Origin: Methylocapsa aurea
Lineage (GTDB): Bacteria > Pseudomonadota > Alphaproteobacteria > Rhizobiales > Beijerinckiaceae
DNA length: 37,116 nucleotides
NCBI RefSeq assembly: GCF_000746085.1
Contig: NZ_JQKO01000026.1
Location: forward strand, 1-37,116
Direction of reading: 5' to 3'
A program made the position numbers and the translations under genes. Shown here in pieces: positions 9,601 through 17,122 of this stretch (positions are counted from its first letter, which is position 1; each line of letters starts with the position of its first letter). The notes beneath the pieces were generated by a model. It ran no database searches. It was given only the letters and a program-made list of their open reading frames with translations, and had not been told where the DNA came from.

Positions 9601-11860
9601 GGCCGTTCGCTGGGTGCGAGCGGTCCAGTCCGATCTGATCGAGAAGAGGCATGAATTCATTTAGGATTTCGACAACCGCCAGAGCCTGAGCCAATCGTCC
9701 TCCGGCAGCCGCGTAGGCGTCCCGAGCTGTCAATGTTCGAAATTCATTTGCCAGAGGATGTCTTAGGATAGATGTTGCGACGTTGAGCCTGTCGAGTGGT
9801 TCGCAACGAAGGTCTGGCAGCGATCTCAACTCAGCTTCGATGCCGAGAATGTCACGCCGCAATGCAAAACCGTGCTCAAGTTCGGCGAGGTCGAAATTGA
9901 CGAGTTCCGCAATGAGGCGATCGTCGGGCGCATCGGCGATTTGATCATTAAGCACGACAAGATGATCAATGCCCCCGAGTGTTCCGGCGCCCAGATCATC
10001 ATTCCGAGCGAAATACTTAGTGAGCTCCGACGCAGCGTCATGCAGCTTCGTCAACGTGTCGATGAGCCGGGGAATCTCAAAGGTTGGGAAGTCCCCGAGT
10101 TGAACGCACGCCCAAGGGGAATGGGCTGGATGGCCGAAGCTCGATGCAAAACTTGTCGAGAGGTGAGCATAAATTTCGATCTGGCCGCGCAGCTCGGCGA
10201 GTCGATTTGGGTCATCGAGGACGTCGGATGAAAGAACAATTGGTCGCATCGAGTCCATCACATCGCTATTGCGACTTCGGCCACGCACTGCCCTCCAGAT
10301 GAGGTTGAAAGGCGTCAATCCATCTGCGTCCTCCGCATGCAGGGCAGCAACATAGCGACTAATCTCATCGCGGCTTTCAACCCAAGTTGGGTCTTTAGCG
10401 GTCACTGTGCCGCTTGGAGTGGATTCCCGGCCGAGCTGCACGCGCGCCTGAAGGCTCTCGATCACCGACTTTGGTGAAGCCTTGTCCGAATGGAGCTCAA
10501 GACAAAAGTCGCCGAGGCCAGCCTGATCGAGACGGCGCTTGACGACGTCGAGAGCAGCCTGCTTTTCAGCAAGGAACAAGACGCGTTTGCCCGCCCCTAG
10601 CGCGTTTGCTACGATATTGGTGATCGTTTGCGATTTGCCGGTGCCAGGCGGTCCCTGAATCACCAAATTTTTTTCTTTCATCACATCGATAAGCGCGCTG
10701 TGCTGCGATGCGTCCGCGTCATGGATCAGGATCGGTGCGATCTTCTCGAATTCTGGATCGTCAATTGGATAATCCGCTGGGACGCCAAGCAGTCCCGGCC
10801 CCTCGCCAGTGCGCTCGACTCCACTCAAAATCGCGTTTACGAGACTGTGGGCGGAAGGGTGCTCGGTCCAATTTTCTGGATTGAGGTCCGCATACATTGC
10901 GAACCGGCCGAATGCAAAATGTCCAAGCACGAGCCATCGCCGGATCCCCCATCGCTTCAGTCCATCAACGGCGGCGCGCGTCTTCTCTAAATAGGACTCG
11001 ATGGACCCGAAAGGATCGTCTTCGCTGCATTCGAAGTCGGGAAGGGCGCGGTTGAAATCCTTTTCTACAACTTTCTGAAGGCTGAGATTTACCTCGACGG
11101 AACCTTCACGGATCGAGAGGTAATAGACGGATTTTCCCTTGACCTTTTTCTCCTCAAGTCGCACCGGAAGGAGCAGCAATGGGGCGAAGAATTTTTTATC
11201 AGAATTGTCGGCTTCATACCATTCCAAGAAACCGAAAGCGAGAAACAGTGTTGAAAGCCCCATCTCTTGATCAGCAAGCCGTGCATCGCTCGAGATTTTT
11301 TCGAGGATGCTTTCGAGTTCGTCCGAATACATGAGAGTCTGGAGCGCAGAATCGGGGTGAACTTCCCTTTGCCGATTCGGTCGGAGCTCGAGACTGGGGT
11401 CAACCCCAATCGATCTCGCGTGGTCAGCCCGATTAATCTCTTTTCTAGACGGCCGCGGCGGTAGCCCTAGCTGACCTCGAACCTTTTCACGTAGTTCACG
11501 TTCGAGAGTTGCGACGGCGATCTCGTCGTCCCTGCCCTTGCTCTCGAGGGCCTCGCGCTTAACGAGGTATTCAACATCTGACACCCTTGCATGCTCCAGG
11601 GCCGACTTAAACTCTTCGCTTCTCTCATCCGCCGGGATGTCGTCGGGATCAGGGAGGCCCTGGATCTCGAGAGCGGCTTCTTCCGCGACGAGTTTGCGGT
11701 AAACATCCTCAAATACATGATCGATGATTTGCAGATGCTTCTTCGACCTCGTGGCGAAGCTGTAATTCAGCATTCGGTTTCTTTTCGACAAGTCGAGAAG
11801 TTTCAGGCGAAGCTGCTCATAAAGTTTCGCAAGGCGGGATTGTTCGGTCTCGTCCTGCAT
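6674..11860 (-). CDS. DUF4011-SF1 helicase-Vsr-like nuclease (Hhe-type defence protein)
   Basis: Giant 1728-residue protein. The N-terminus has the DUF4011 signature (LLDLSKRNRMLNYS, about residues 21-34). A UPF1-like SF1 helicase (COG1112 type) follows, with Walker A GPPGTGKS near 403-410, an insertion of roughly 850 residues, DEAS at 1298-1301, GDPKQLPP near 1322, WHYRS, VQGDERD and the arginine-finger motif LNVLFSRAR near 1537. The C-terminal 130 residues form a Vsr/REase_MTES_1575-like nuclease (Asp1624 in YRIDLG; VECDG near 1640-1644; then WSTDWF). This domain order is known as the single-gene anti-phage system Hhe (DUF4011-helicase-Vsr). ATG 11860 was chosen because AAGGAG lies 11 nt upstream; TTG 11887 is less likely. 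Base composition is visibly less GC-rich than either flank, suggesting separate acquisition. All motor and nuclease residues I can check are present. Confidence 0.85.
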   Translation of the reverse strand: MQDETEQSRLAKLYEQLRLKLLDLSKRNRMLNYSFATRSKKHLQIIDHVFEDVYRKLVAEEAALEIQGLPDPDDIPADERSEEFKSALEHARVSDVEYLVKREALESKGRDDEIAVATLERELREKVRGQLGLPPRPSRKEINRADHARSIGVDPSLELRPNRQREVHPDSALQTLMYSDELESILEKISSDARLADQEMGLSTLFLAFGFLEWYEADNSDKKFFAPLLLLPVRLEEKKVKGKSVYYLSIREGSVEVNLSLQKVVEKDFNRALPDFECSEDDPFGSIESYLEKTRAAVDGLKRWGIRRWLVLGHFAFGRFAMYADLNPENWTEHPSAHSLVNAILSGVERTGEGPGLLGVPADYPIDDPEFEKIAPILIHDADASQHSALIDVMKEKNLVIQGPPGTGKSQTITNIVANALGAGKRVLFLAEKQAALDVVKRRLDQAGLGDFCLELHSDKASPKSVIESLQARVQLGRESTPSGTVTAKDPTWVESRDEISRYVAALHAEDADGLTPFNLIWRAVRGRSRNSDVMDSMRPIVLSSDVLDDPNRLAELRGQIEIYAHLSTSFASSFGHPAHSPWACVQLGDFPTFEIPRLIDTLTKLHDAASELTKYFARNDDLGAGTLGGIDHLVVLNDQIADAPDDRLIAELVNFDLAELEHGFALRRDILGIEAELRSLPDLRCEPLDRLNVATSILRHPLANEFRTLTARDAYAAAGGRLAQALAVVEILNEFMPLLDQIGLDRSHPANGLDAVAAAAVIASKINPEHRPWIGELPTLHDAAFWPLYARWAALVSLEQDWRDKLHRYGSRNWLPADEIDAAAPFFRKRGIGKGLASLTAAGKAARALVAKLSLDETNDTADHLESLSRHVQELSAFVNDVGAATMLGVHWRGLDSPFENISIGLKLRGFIETKVSTLPTGARVSARIFSLSPSQIEAIGLYADLGQTLGTLSPEIKCLLSSKSIDRVLVELDAEIATIRQFLSLDPQQELALIHFPIKQIAETAERIARLEELGKRIAARPTRDVIEALGHSEADIDSAFAAIAWIRDIRRSNCPEFWKKRLVSANASTQREILREVAQDGGSLKSRYKGLLAVVTGEFGMRDFETLPASSLAEQIDLLTEHQVELNELIAIGRQRQILSQAGLSEFLTSADKLLLEGIRLQNVFETFVSERRADRIRRMTPALGSNGSTLEARRKIFAERDHRKIKSDRKTVKDKLLHATPPNGSNYGPKSTWTDAALLRNEFAKQRRFAPVRDLLSRGGQAIQTLKPCFMMSPLSLAKFLTPGKLAFDLIVIDEASQMQPEDALGGLLRAKQIVVVGDPKQLPPTDFFTRSDDRPSSDDDFEDIDDESILEACQRSFRELRRLKWHYRSRCESLIAFSNAEFYDNALITFPQARPASFSVDLVRVDGFYQARRNVIEAGRLAEEAVEFMRRFAEESEESIPTLGIVAVNATQFELLREEVHRLSANDVLVDRYREKVKSKGEEVFIKNLENVQGDERDFIFISLTYGREPGATAMKQRFGPINGKQGHRRLNVLFSRARIRVCIFASFGSADVKPPEGSHQGVQILKRYLEYAETRGRAAVQTLGGEPDSDFEIEVADRLRRKGYDIVRQVGVSGYRIDLGVRHPDHPEMFLAGVECDGASYHSSKSARDRDRLREEVLRGLGWDLIRVWSTDWFDNPARETEKLVKTLEQRRLQPVRGFNDYRWVTSVFPNSEQTEDILRDG

Positions 11861-12018
11861 GGACGCGTTAGCTCCTTGTACCGGCAATTTTAAAATCCAA
11901 ATATTTGCTTCGTATCACATACGCTAGCGATGGACAGGGGTGCCGCTCCCCGACCCAGAACCGACCAAATTAAGCGGGAAGACTCCAAGTGCGATGGAAG
12001 TTCTCCAAAACAATCTTC

Positions 12019-12219
12019 TCATGATTTGATGATCTCGACATAAGGATTGTGCATGTTCTCTCCTAACGCCCCCGCGTCAATGATCTTCAACCCCTCCTCG
12101 AAAATATTGCCGTACACGCGTTGCGCGAGACATGTCATGCTGTCGCATAACTCCTCAATACGGAACTGGAAACGCCGGCAATGCTGTAAAGGCGATTGAG
12201 GACTTGAATATTGCCCCAT
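12019..12219 (-). CDS. Small hypothetical protein (uncertain)
   Basis: A 66-codon reading frame between dinB and the DUF4011 helicase gene, on their strand. The N-terminal 15 residues look random. The remainder (contains CLAQRVYGNIFEEGLKIIDA) has the amphipathic pattern of a real protein tail. I do not recognise it. It may be the C-terminal remnant of a lost gene. No convincing ribosome binding site precedes the ATG. The rest of the gap (11861-12018 and 12220-12267) holds nothing I can identify. Confidence 0.25.
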   Translation of the reverse strand: MGQYSSPQSPLQHCRRFQFRIEELCDSMTCLAQRVYGNIFEEGLKIIDAGALGENMHNPYVEIIKS

Positions 12220-12267
12220 TACGCCTAGTGGACAGCCGGTCGCGCGTCATTTCGGCTCACAAATCGA

Positions 12268-13416
12268 CTAAAGCGCTAGGCTCAATTGAGACTGCTCGTT
12301 CGCCCGATCGTCGTCCAGCGACGACAATGACGCGCCCAGAAGCCGGATGCCTTTTGCGAGCGGAAAAAGGCTTTCGAGGAGTTCGAGGCTTTGCCGTTCA
12401 AGGTCGGCGCGCGTCTCAAATGGCGCTGCGCTCGTCCGGCTTCGCGTGATCTGCTGGAAATCGGCGTATTTGACCTTCAGCGTCACCGTCCGCCCACGCG
12501 CTCCAGCGCTCTCGCAATGACGCCAGACCTTTTCCACGATCGGCTGCAGCGCATCGCGCGCTGCCTCAACGGTGAAGAGGTCAGCGAAAAAGGTGTTTTC
12601 CGCGCCAACCGACTTGCGAATCCGATCGGCGCGAACCGGCCGTTCGTCGATCCCGCGCGCGATCCAGTAGTAGTATGGCCCTGCTTTCCCGAATTGATCC
12701 TGCAGATAGGCAAGCGGATGCGTCTTCAGGTCGAGTCCCGTCGCAATTCCGAGCCTGTTCATCTTCGCGGCGGTCGCAGGTCCGACGCCATGGAATTTTC
12801 GGACCGGCAGTGTCTCGACAAAGGCCGGCCCCATCTTTGGCGTGATCACGAAGATCCCGTCGGGCTTGCGATGATCCGATGCGAGCTTCGCCAGAAACTT
12901 GTTGTAGGATACACCGGCGGAGGCGGTGAGCTTCGTCTCGGCGCGGATCTTCGCTCGGATCTGTTCCGCTATCTCGGTCGCGGAGGATATCCCCTTGAGA
13001 TTTTCAGTCACGTCCAAATAGGCTTCGTCGAGTGACAGCGGCTCGATGATCGGCGTATATTCGGCGAAGATCGCCCGCATCTGTTGGGAGACTTCCCTGT
13101 AGACGTCGAACCTCGGCTTCACGAAAATCAGGTCTGGGCATTTCCGCTTGGCCGTGATCGACGGCATCGCCGAGCGGACGCCGAATTCCCGCGCCTCGTA
13201 GCTCGCGGCCGCGACAACTCCGCGTTCGCGTGAACCACCGACCGCGACCGGCTTTCCCCGTAGCCAGGAATTGTCGCGCTGCTCAACTGAAGCGAAAAAG
13301 GCGTCCATGTCGACATGGATGATCTTGCGTTGTCGCGCGGGTTCGATCGACTGGCTTCGATCCTGATGATCGAACGGGGTCGTTGACTTGTTTCGATCGG
13401 AATCCTGCACGAGCAT
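12268..13416 (-). CDS. dinB: DNA polymerase IV (Y-family translesion polymerase)
   Basis: Predicted 382-residue Y-family polymerase that extends past lesions. Metal-binding residues are present: Asp36 and Asp38 in HVDMDAFFASVE, and Asp130/Glu131 in SLDEAYLD. The finger motif YEAREFGV is at 73-80. The extreme C-terminus ends QLSLAL, which fits the sliding-clamp-binding motif (QL[SD]LF-like), so the enzyme should dock on DnaN. ATG 13416 was chosen: it lies 5 nt after the stop of the SRAP gene, whereas the longer frame from 13536 would overlap that gene by over 100 bp and adds an Arg-rich, non-conserved extension. It is the third gene of a helicase-SRAP-dinB operon. Confidence 0.93.
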   Translation of the reverse strand: MLVQDSDRNKSTTPFDHQDRSQSIEPARQRKIIHVDMDAFFASVEQRDNSWLRGKPVAVGGSRERGVVAAASYEAREFGVRSAMPSITAKRKCPDLIFVKPRFDVYREVSQQMRAIFAEYTPIIEPLSLDEAYLDVTENLKGISSATEIAEQIRAKIRAETKLTASAGVSYNKFLAKLASDHRKPDGIFVITPKMGPAFVETLPVRKFHGVGPATAAKMNRLGIATGLDLKTHPLAYLQDQFGKAGPYYYWIARGIDERPVRADRIRKSVGAENTFFADLFTVEAARDALQPIVEKVWRHCESAGARGRTVTLKVKYADFQQITRSRTSAAPFETRADLERQSLELLESLFPLAKGIRLLGASLSSLDDDRANEQSQLSLAL

Positions 13417-13421
13417 GACGA

Positions 13422-14087
13422 TCAGGCCGCAAAGCCTCCCTCGTCTTTCTTTTCGCCCCTTGCGACGATCATGAGAGCGGCGTCGGGAAGCGGCCGCTGC
13501 AGCTTCAGAGCCTCCGCCGCGGGCGCGGTCATCCAAAAATCGATTTCTTCCTGCGTCGTCAGAATGACGGGCATGGCTTTCGGATGGATCTGAGCCACGA
13601 CCGCGTTGGGCTTAGTCGTCAGAAACGCGAAGATGTCGTTGTTCGTCTCGCCTTCTTTCACTTTCCTGACCGACGTCCAATTGGTCCAGATTCCGGCGAA
13701 GAAAGCCAGAGGACGGGCCTCGTCGAATGCAAACCAGACGGATGGATGCGTGCCGTCAGGCAGCGCCTCGTTCTCAGAAAAACTCGTGAAAGGCACAACC
13801 GCGCGATTCTCGACGCCGAGCCATCGGCGCCAATGCGGCGATTTCACATTGCGGACATTTGTGACGCCTGGATCAGATTTCTTCCCCTTTAGCGCGAAGA
13901 CAGGCGACGGCATGCCCCACCGCGCCATCGTGAGTTCGCGTCCGTCAAGCTGATTGCGCACAATCGGGGCCGCATAGTCGGGAAAGATCCCAGGAAAGGG
14001 TGGCAGGTTGCCCGTGCGGTCGCTCATGGCGCGCGCGAACTCGCGGATCGCCTGCTGCCCTTTGGTCAACGAATATAAATTGCACAT
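13422..14087 (-). CDS. SOS response-associated peptidase, SRAP (YedK/HMCES) family
   Basis: Predicted 221-residue SRAP protein. Members of this family crosslink covalently through Cys2 to abasic sites in single-stranded DNA and protect them from cleavage. ATG 14087 places Cys at position 2 (MCNLYS), which the mechanism requires after Met removal; AGGA lies about 9 nt upstream. An upstream start at 14108 would bury the cysteine and overlap the helicase gene. Other family positions are visible: Asn77 in TNVRN, Glu105 in SFSE and His168 in IHPKAMPVIL. The gene lies 11 nt after the helicase stop and 5 nt before dinB, so the three probably share a transcript and act on stalled or lesion-bearing single strands. 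Confidence 0.92.
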   Translation of the reverse strand: MCNLYSLTKGQQAIREFARAMSDRTGNLPPFPGIFPDYAAPIVRNQLDGRELTMARWGMPSPVFALKGKKSDPGVTNVRNVKSPHWRRWLGVENRAVVPFTSFSENEALPDGTHPSVWFAFDEARPLAFFAGIWTNWTSVRKVKEGETNNDIFAFLTTKPNAVVAQIHPKAMPVILTTQEEIDFWMTAPAAEALKLQRPLPDAALMIVARGEKKDEGGFAA

Positions 14088-14098
14088 CGGCGGTTTTC

Positions 14099-16168
14099 CT
14101 AGCGCCACATGCCGCGCATGCGCGCGCCGACATCGACTCGGACCCGCCTCGCATCGAGCCGCCCCTCAGCCGCGGCCGGCGCCGCGGGCCATGCGCAGAT
14201 CTCGAAGAGCTGCAGAAGCTTCGCTGGAATGAAGCGCGTGCGCGAGGCATAGACATGACGGTCGCCCTGCGCGTTCTGGCCATGGGTGAAGAAGCGCTGC
14301 GGCAAGACGAGATGCAGATCGTCCTTCGCGCGCGTCATGGCGACGTAGAGAAGGCGCCGCTCCTCCTCGATTTCGGCGGTCGTTCCCGCGCCAAGATCGG
14401 ACGGAATGCAGCCATCGACGACATTGAGCAGAAACACCGATTTCCATTCCTGCCCCTTTGCGGAATGAATGGTGGACAGGATCAGATAGTCTTCGTCCAA
14501 GTGCGGCGCGCCAGCCTGATCACTGGTCGCATCCGGCGGGTCGAGCGTCAGTTCGGTCAAGAAGCGCTCGCGGGAGGCATAGCCGGACGCGATCTGTTCG
14601 AGCTGCAGGAGGTCGGCCTGCCGGACGGAAGCGTCTTCGTGGATGCGGGTGAGATGCGGCTCATACCAGAGCCGCGCCTGCTCGATTTCCGCCGGCCATC
14701 CGGCCTTGCCCGCACTAACGCGCAGCAAGATTTCCACGAACTCCGTCCAGGCGGCGCCGGCGCGCGGCGGCGGTGGACTGTCCGCAAGCACGGAAAGCGG
14801 ATCCGGCCCATCCGCCATGAGGTCGAGCGCGCGCTGCGCCGTGGTCGGCCCGACGCCTGGCAGGAGCTGCATGAGGCGGAAGCCAACGACCCGGTCGCGC
14901 GGGTTCTGCACAAAACGCAGCAGCGCCAGCATGTCCTTGACATGGGCGCTGTCGAGGAATTTGAGGCCGCCGAATTTGACGAAGGGAATGTTGCGCCGGG
15001 TCAGTTCGACCTCAAGCTGGCCGCTGTGATGGGATGCGCGGAACAAGACGGCCTGCTGCTTCAGCGCCGCGCCGCACTCGCGGTTTTCCAGAACCCTCTC
15101 GACGACGTAGCGCGCCTGATCGGCCTCGTCGCGGACGCTGACGAGACGGGGGCGATCCGCTGACTGACGCTCGGTCCAGAGCTTCTTGGTGAAGCGCTCC
15201 GCGGCGAGATCGATGACGCCATTGGCGGCGGCAAGGATCGGCTGGGTCGAGCGATAATTCCGGTCCAGCGTGATGACGTCGGCCGGCGGGCTGAACCCGG
15301 CGGGAAAATCGAGAATGTTGCGCACCGAAGCGGCGCGGAAGGAATAGATCGACTGCGCATCGTCGCCGACGACCGTGAGGCCCCTGCCGCCGGGCTTCAG
15401 CGCCATCAGGATCGAGGCCTGGAGACGGTTGGTGTCCTGATATTCATCGACCAGCACATGGTCAAACCGGCCGCCGATATCCTCGGCGAGCATCGGATCG
15501 CCGACCGTCTGCGCCCAATAGAGCAGGAGATCGTCGTAATCGAGAACATTCTGCGACTGCTTGGCCTCGACGTATGCCGCGAAAAGTTCGCGCAATTGCT
15601 CGCTCCATCCGACGCACCACGGGTAGGAGCCGCGCAGCACGTCGGCCAGCGGCAGTTCCGCATTGACGGCGCGGGAGTAGATCGCGAGGCATGTCCCCTT
15701 GGTCGGAAACCGGCTTTCCATCTTTGAAAAGCCGAGCTCGTGCCGGACGAAGTTCATGAGGTCGGCGCTATCTTCCCGGTCGTGGATCGTGAAAGCCGGA
15801 TCGAGGCCGATTTGTTCGGCATAATCGCGCAGCAGCCTTGCGCCGATCCCATGAAACGTCCCCGCCCATGCGAGCGCATCGGTCATGACGCCGGCTTTGC
15901 TCCCGAGCACCTTGGCGTAGATGCGCTCGACGCGTCGGCTCATTTCGGCCGCCGCCCTTCGGGAAAAGGTCATCAGCAGGATGCGGCGAGGATCGGCGCC
16001 GCTGACAATCAGATGGGCGACGCGGTGCGCCAGCGTGTTGGTCTTGCCCGAACCCGCTCCTGCGATGATCAGCAGCGGACCGCCGATCGCTCCGTCGGCG
16101 AGGCCAACCCCATGCTCCACGGCGCGGCGCTGTTCGCTGTTCAATGTCTCCAGATGCGCCGCGCTCAC
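14099..16168 (-). CDS. UvrD/PcrA-like ATP-dependent 3'-5' DNA helicase
   Basis: Predicted 689-residue SF1A helicase. Motifs in order: Walker A AGAGSGKT at 36-43, motif Ia MTFSRRAA near 66-73, TFHGIGARLL near 104, DEYQD at 241-245, GDDAQSIYSFRAA near 275, LDRNYRST, HSAKGQEW near 565 and LLYVAMTRAKDD near 605. No nuclease domain follows, unlike the AddA-like protein. It is shorter than housekeeping UvrD (about 720-800 residues), and the operon with SRAP and DinB suggests a dedicated role at damaged forks. Its start lies 125 bp from the LexA box at 16294-16308, divergent from imuA, so joint SOS control is possible, but I see no clear leftward promoter. Confidence 0.92.
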   Translation of the reverse strand: MSAAHLETLNSEQRRAVEHGVGLADGAIGGPLLIIAGAGSGKTNTLAHRVAHLIVSGADPRRILLMTFSRRAAAEMSRRVERIYAKVLGSKAGVMTDALAWAGTFHGIGARLLRDYAEQIGLDPAFTIHDREDSADLMNFVRHELGFSKMESRFPTKGTCLAIYSRAVNAELPLADVLRGSYPWCVGWSEQLRELFAAYVEAKQSQNVLDYDDLLLYWAQTVGDPMLAEDIGGRFDHVLVDEYQDTNRLQASILMALKPGGRGLTVVGDDAQSIYSFRAASVRNILDFPAGFSPPADVITLDRNYRSTQPILAAANGVIDLAAERFTKKLWTERQSADRPRLVSVRDEADQARYVVERVLENRECGAALKQQAVLFRASHHSGQLEVELTRRNIPFVKFGGLKFLDSAHVKDMLALLRFVQNPRDRVVGFRLMQLLPGVGPTTAQRALDLMADGPDPLSVLADSPPPPRAGAAWTEFVEILLRVSAGKAGWPAEIEQARLWYEPHLTRIHEDASVRQADLLQLEQIASGYASRERFLTELTLDPPDATSDQAGAPHLDEDYLILSTIHSAKGQEWKSVFLLNVVDGCIPSDLGAGTTAEIEEERRLLYVAMTRAKDDLHLVLPQRFFTHGQNAQGDRHVYASRTRFIPAKLLQLFEICAWPAAPAAAEGRLDARRVRVDVGARMRGMWR

Positions 16169-16293
16169 GAATGCCCCGATATCTTGCTGTTATTCCTCAG
16201 TGATTCGCCGACCCCTTTTACATACCGCACTTCAAGCTCCGCGGCTGCGTCAATGAAGGTTGATGCGACGGATTGACTCACGCGGCCAGATCA

Positions 16294-16308
16294 GAACATT
16301 TAGGGAAC
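16294..16308 (+). promoter_or_regulatory. LexA (SOS) box in the imuA/helicase divergent promoter
   Basis: GAACATTTAGGGAAC is a perfect GAAC-N7-GAAC, the reverse complement of the alphaproteobacterial LexA operator. It is 52 bp upstream of the imuA start. TTGACT at 16273-16278 ends 15 nt before it, so the operator would overlap the -10 of the imuA promoter. A further GAAC at 16320-16323 follows at 11-nt spacing. In Alphaproteobacteria the imuAB-dnaE2 cassette is a known LexA target, which supports the call. Confidence 0.85.
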
Positions 16309-16360
16309 ATAACATTCGAGAACTGCGTTGGGAAGACCGCCTGGAGGGCCTTTTTGTCCG

Positions 16361-17122
16361 ATGAACGAAGCCGCGGCCAGCCCCATCGTCGCCGAGCTTC
16401 GCGAGCGCATTCAGCGCCTTGAAGGCAAACGCGCGCACCGTCGCGCGGTGCTGCCCTTCGGGATCAAGGAGATAGACCAGCATTTGCCGGGAGGAGGGCT
16501 GGCGCTGGGCGCGCTGCATGAGGCGGCGGGCGGCGGCAATGGCGCGATCGACGGCGCGGCGGCCGCGCTTTTCGCAGCGGGGATCGCGGCGCGGACGCGC
16601 GGCAAGATCCTGTGGTGCGTCGCCCGCCAGGATCTTTTCGCCCCCGCGCTCGCGCAGGCGGGATTGCCTCCAGACCGCGTGATCTATGTCGAGGCCGGTG
16701 ATGAGAAGTCGGTTCTCTCCTGCTTCGAGGAAGGTCTGCGCCATGGCGGGCTTGGCGGGGTCGTCGCCGAAGTGGCCCGTCTCTCCATGACGGCCTCGCG
16801 CCGGCTGCAACTCGCGGCCGAAAGCTCCGGCGCGATCGGCGTCGCCATCCGTCGCTGGCGGAGGCAGGCTGAAGCCGCCGAATTCGGGCAGCCGACCGCC
16901 TCCGTCACCCGCTGGCGCGTGACGGCGCTTCCCTCTGCCCCTTTGCCGGTCCCAGGCGTTGGACGCGCAAGGTGGCGGCTCGAATTGATCCGGTGCCGCG
17001 CCGGCGAAAGCGCCGATTTCGAAGTGGAGGCCTGCGATGCCAAGGGTCGTCTCCATCTTCCTTCCGACCTGGCCCACAGACCGGATCAGAAGAAAGCTGG
17101 GCGCCACCGCGCCGCCGGCTGA
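16361..17122 (+). CDS. imuA: ImuA, RecA-like mutasome protein
   Basis: Predicted 253-residue ImuA (SulA/RecA-fold). It contains the family pattern from IDQHLPGGGLALGALHEAA (about residues 38-56), a degenerate nucleotide-binding region (AAGGGNGAIDGAAA) and a RecA-like core (GKILWCVARQDLFAPALAQAG). ImuA works with ImuB and DnaE2 in damage-induced mutagenesis. ATG 16361 was chosen, with GGAGGG upstream at 16343-16348; the TTG at 16328 is less likely. The 3' end overlaps imuB by 86 bp, implying coupled translation. The last 15 or so residues are basic and poorly conserved-looking. Confidence 0.9.
   Translation: MNEAAASPIVAELRERIQRLEGKRAHRRAVLPFGIKEIDQHLPGGGLALGALHEAAGGGNGAIDGAAAALFAAGIAARTRGKILWCVARQDLFAPALAQAGLPPDRVIYVEAGDEKSVLSCFEEGLRHGGLGGVVAEVARLSMTASRRLQLAAESSGAIGVAIRRWRRQAEAAEFGQPTASVTRWRVTALPSAPLPVPGVGRARWRLELIRCRAGESADFEVEACDAKGRLHLPSDLAHRPDQKKAGRHRAAG

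Noticed and set aside
12032-12110. GTTC and GAAC half-sites near the start of the DUF4011 helicase gene as a LexA box
   Set aside because: No pair of half-sites with 7-nt spacing occurs between 11861 and 12267, so I do not propose SOS control for that gene.
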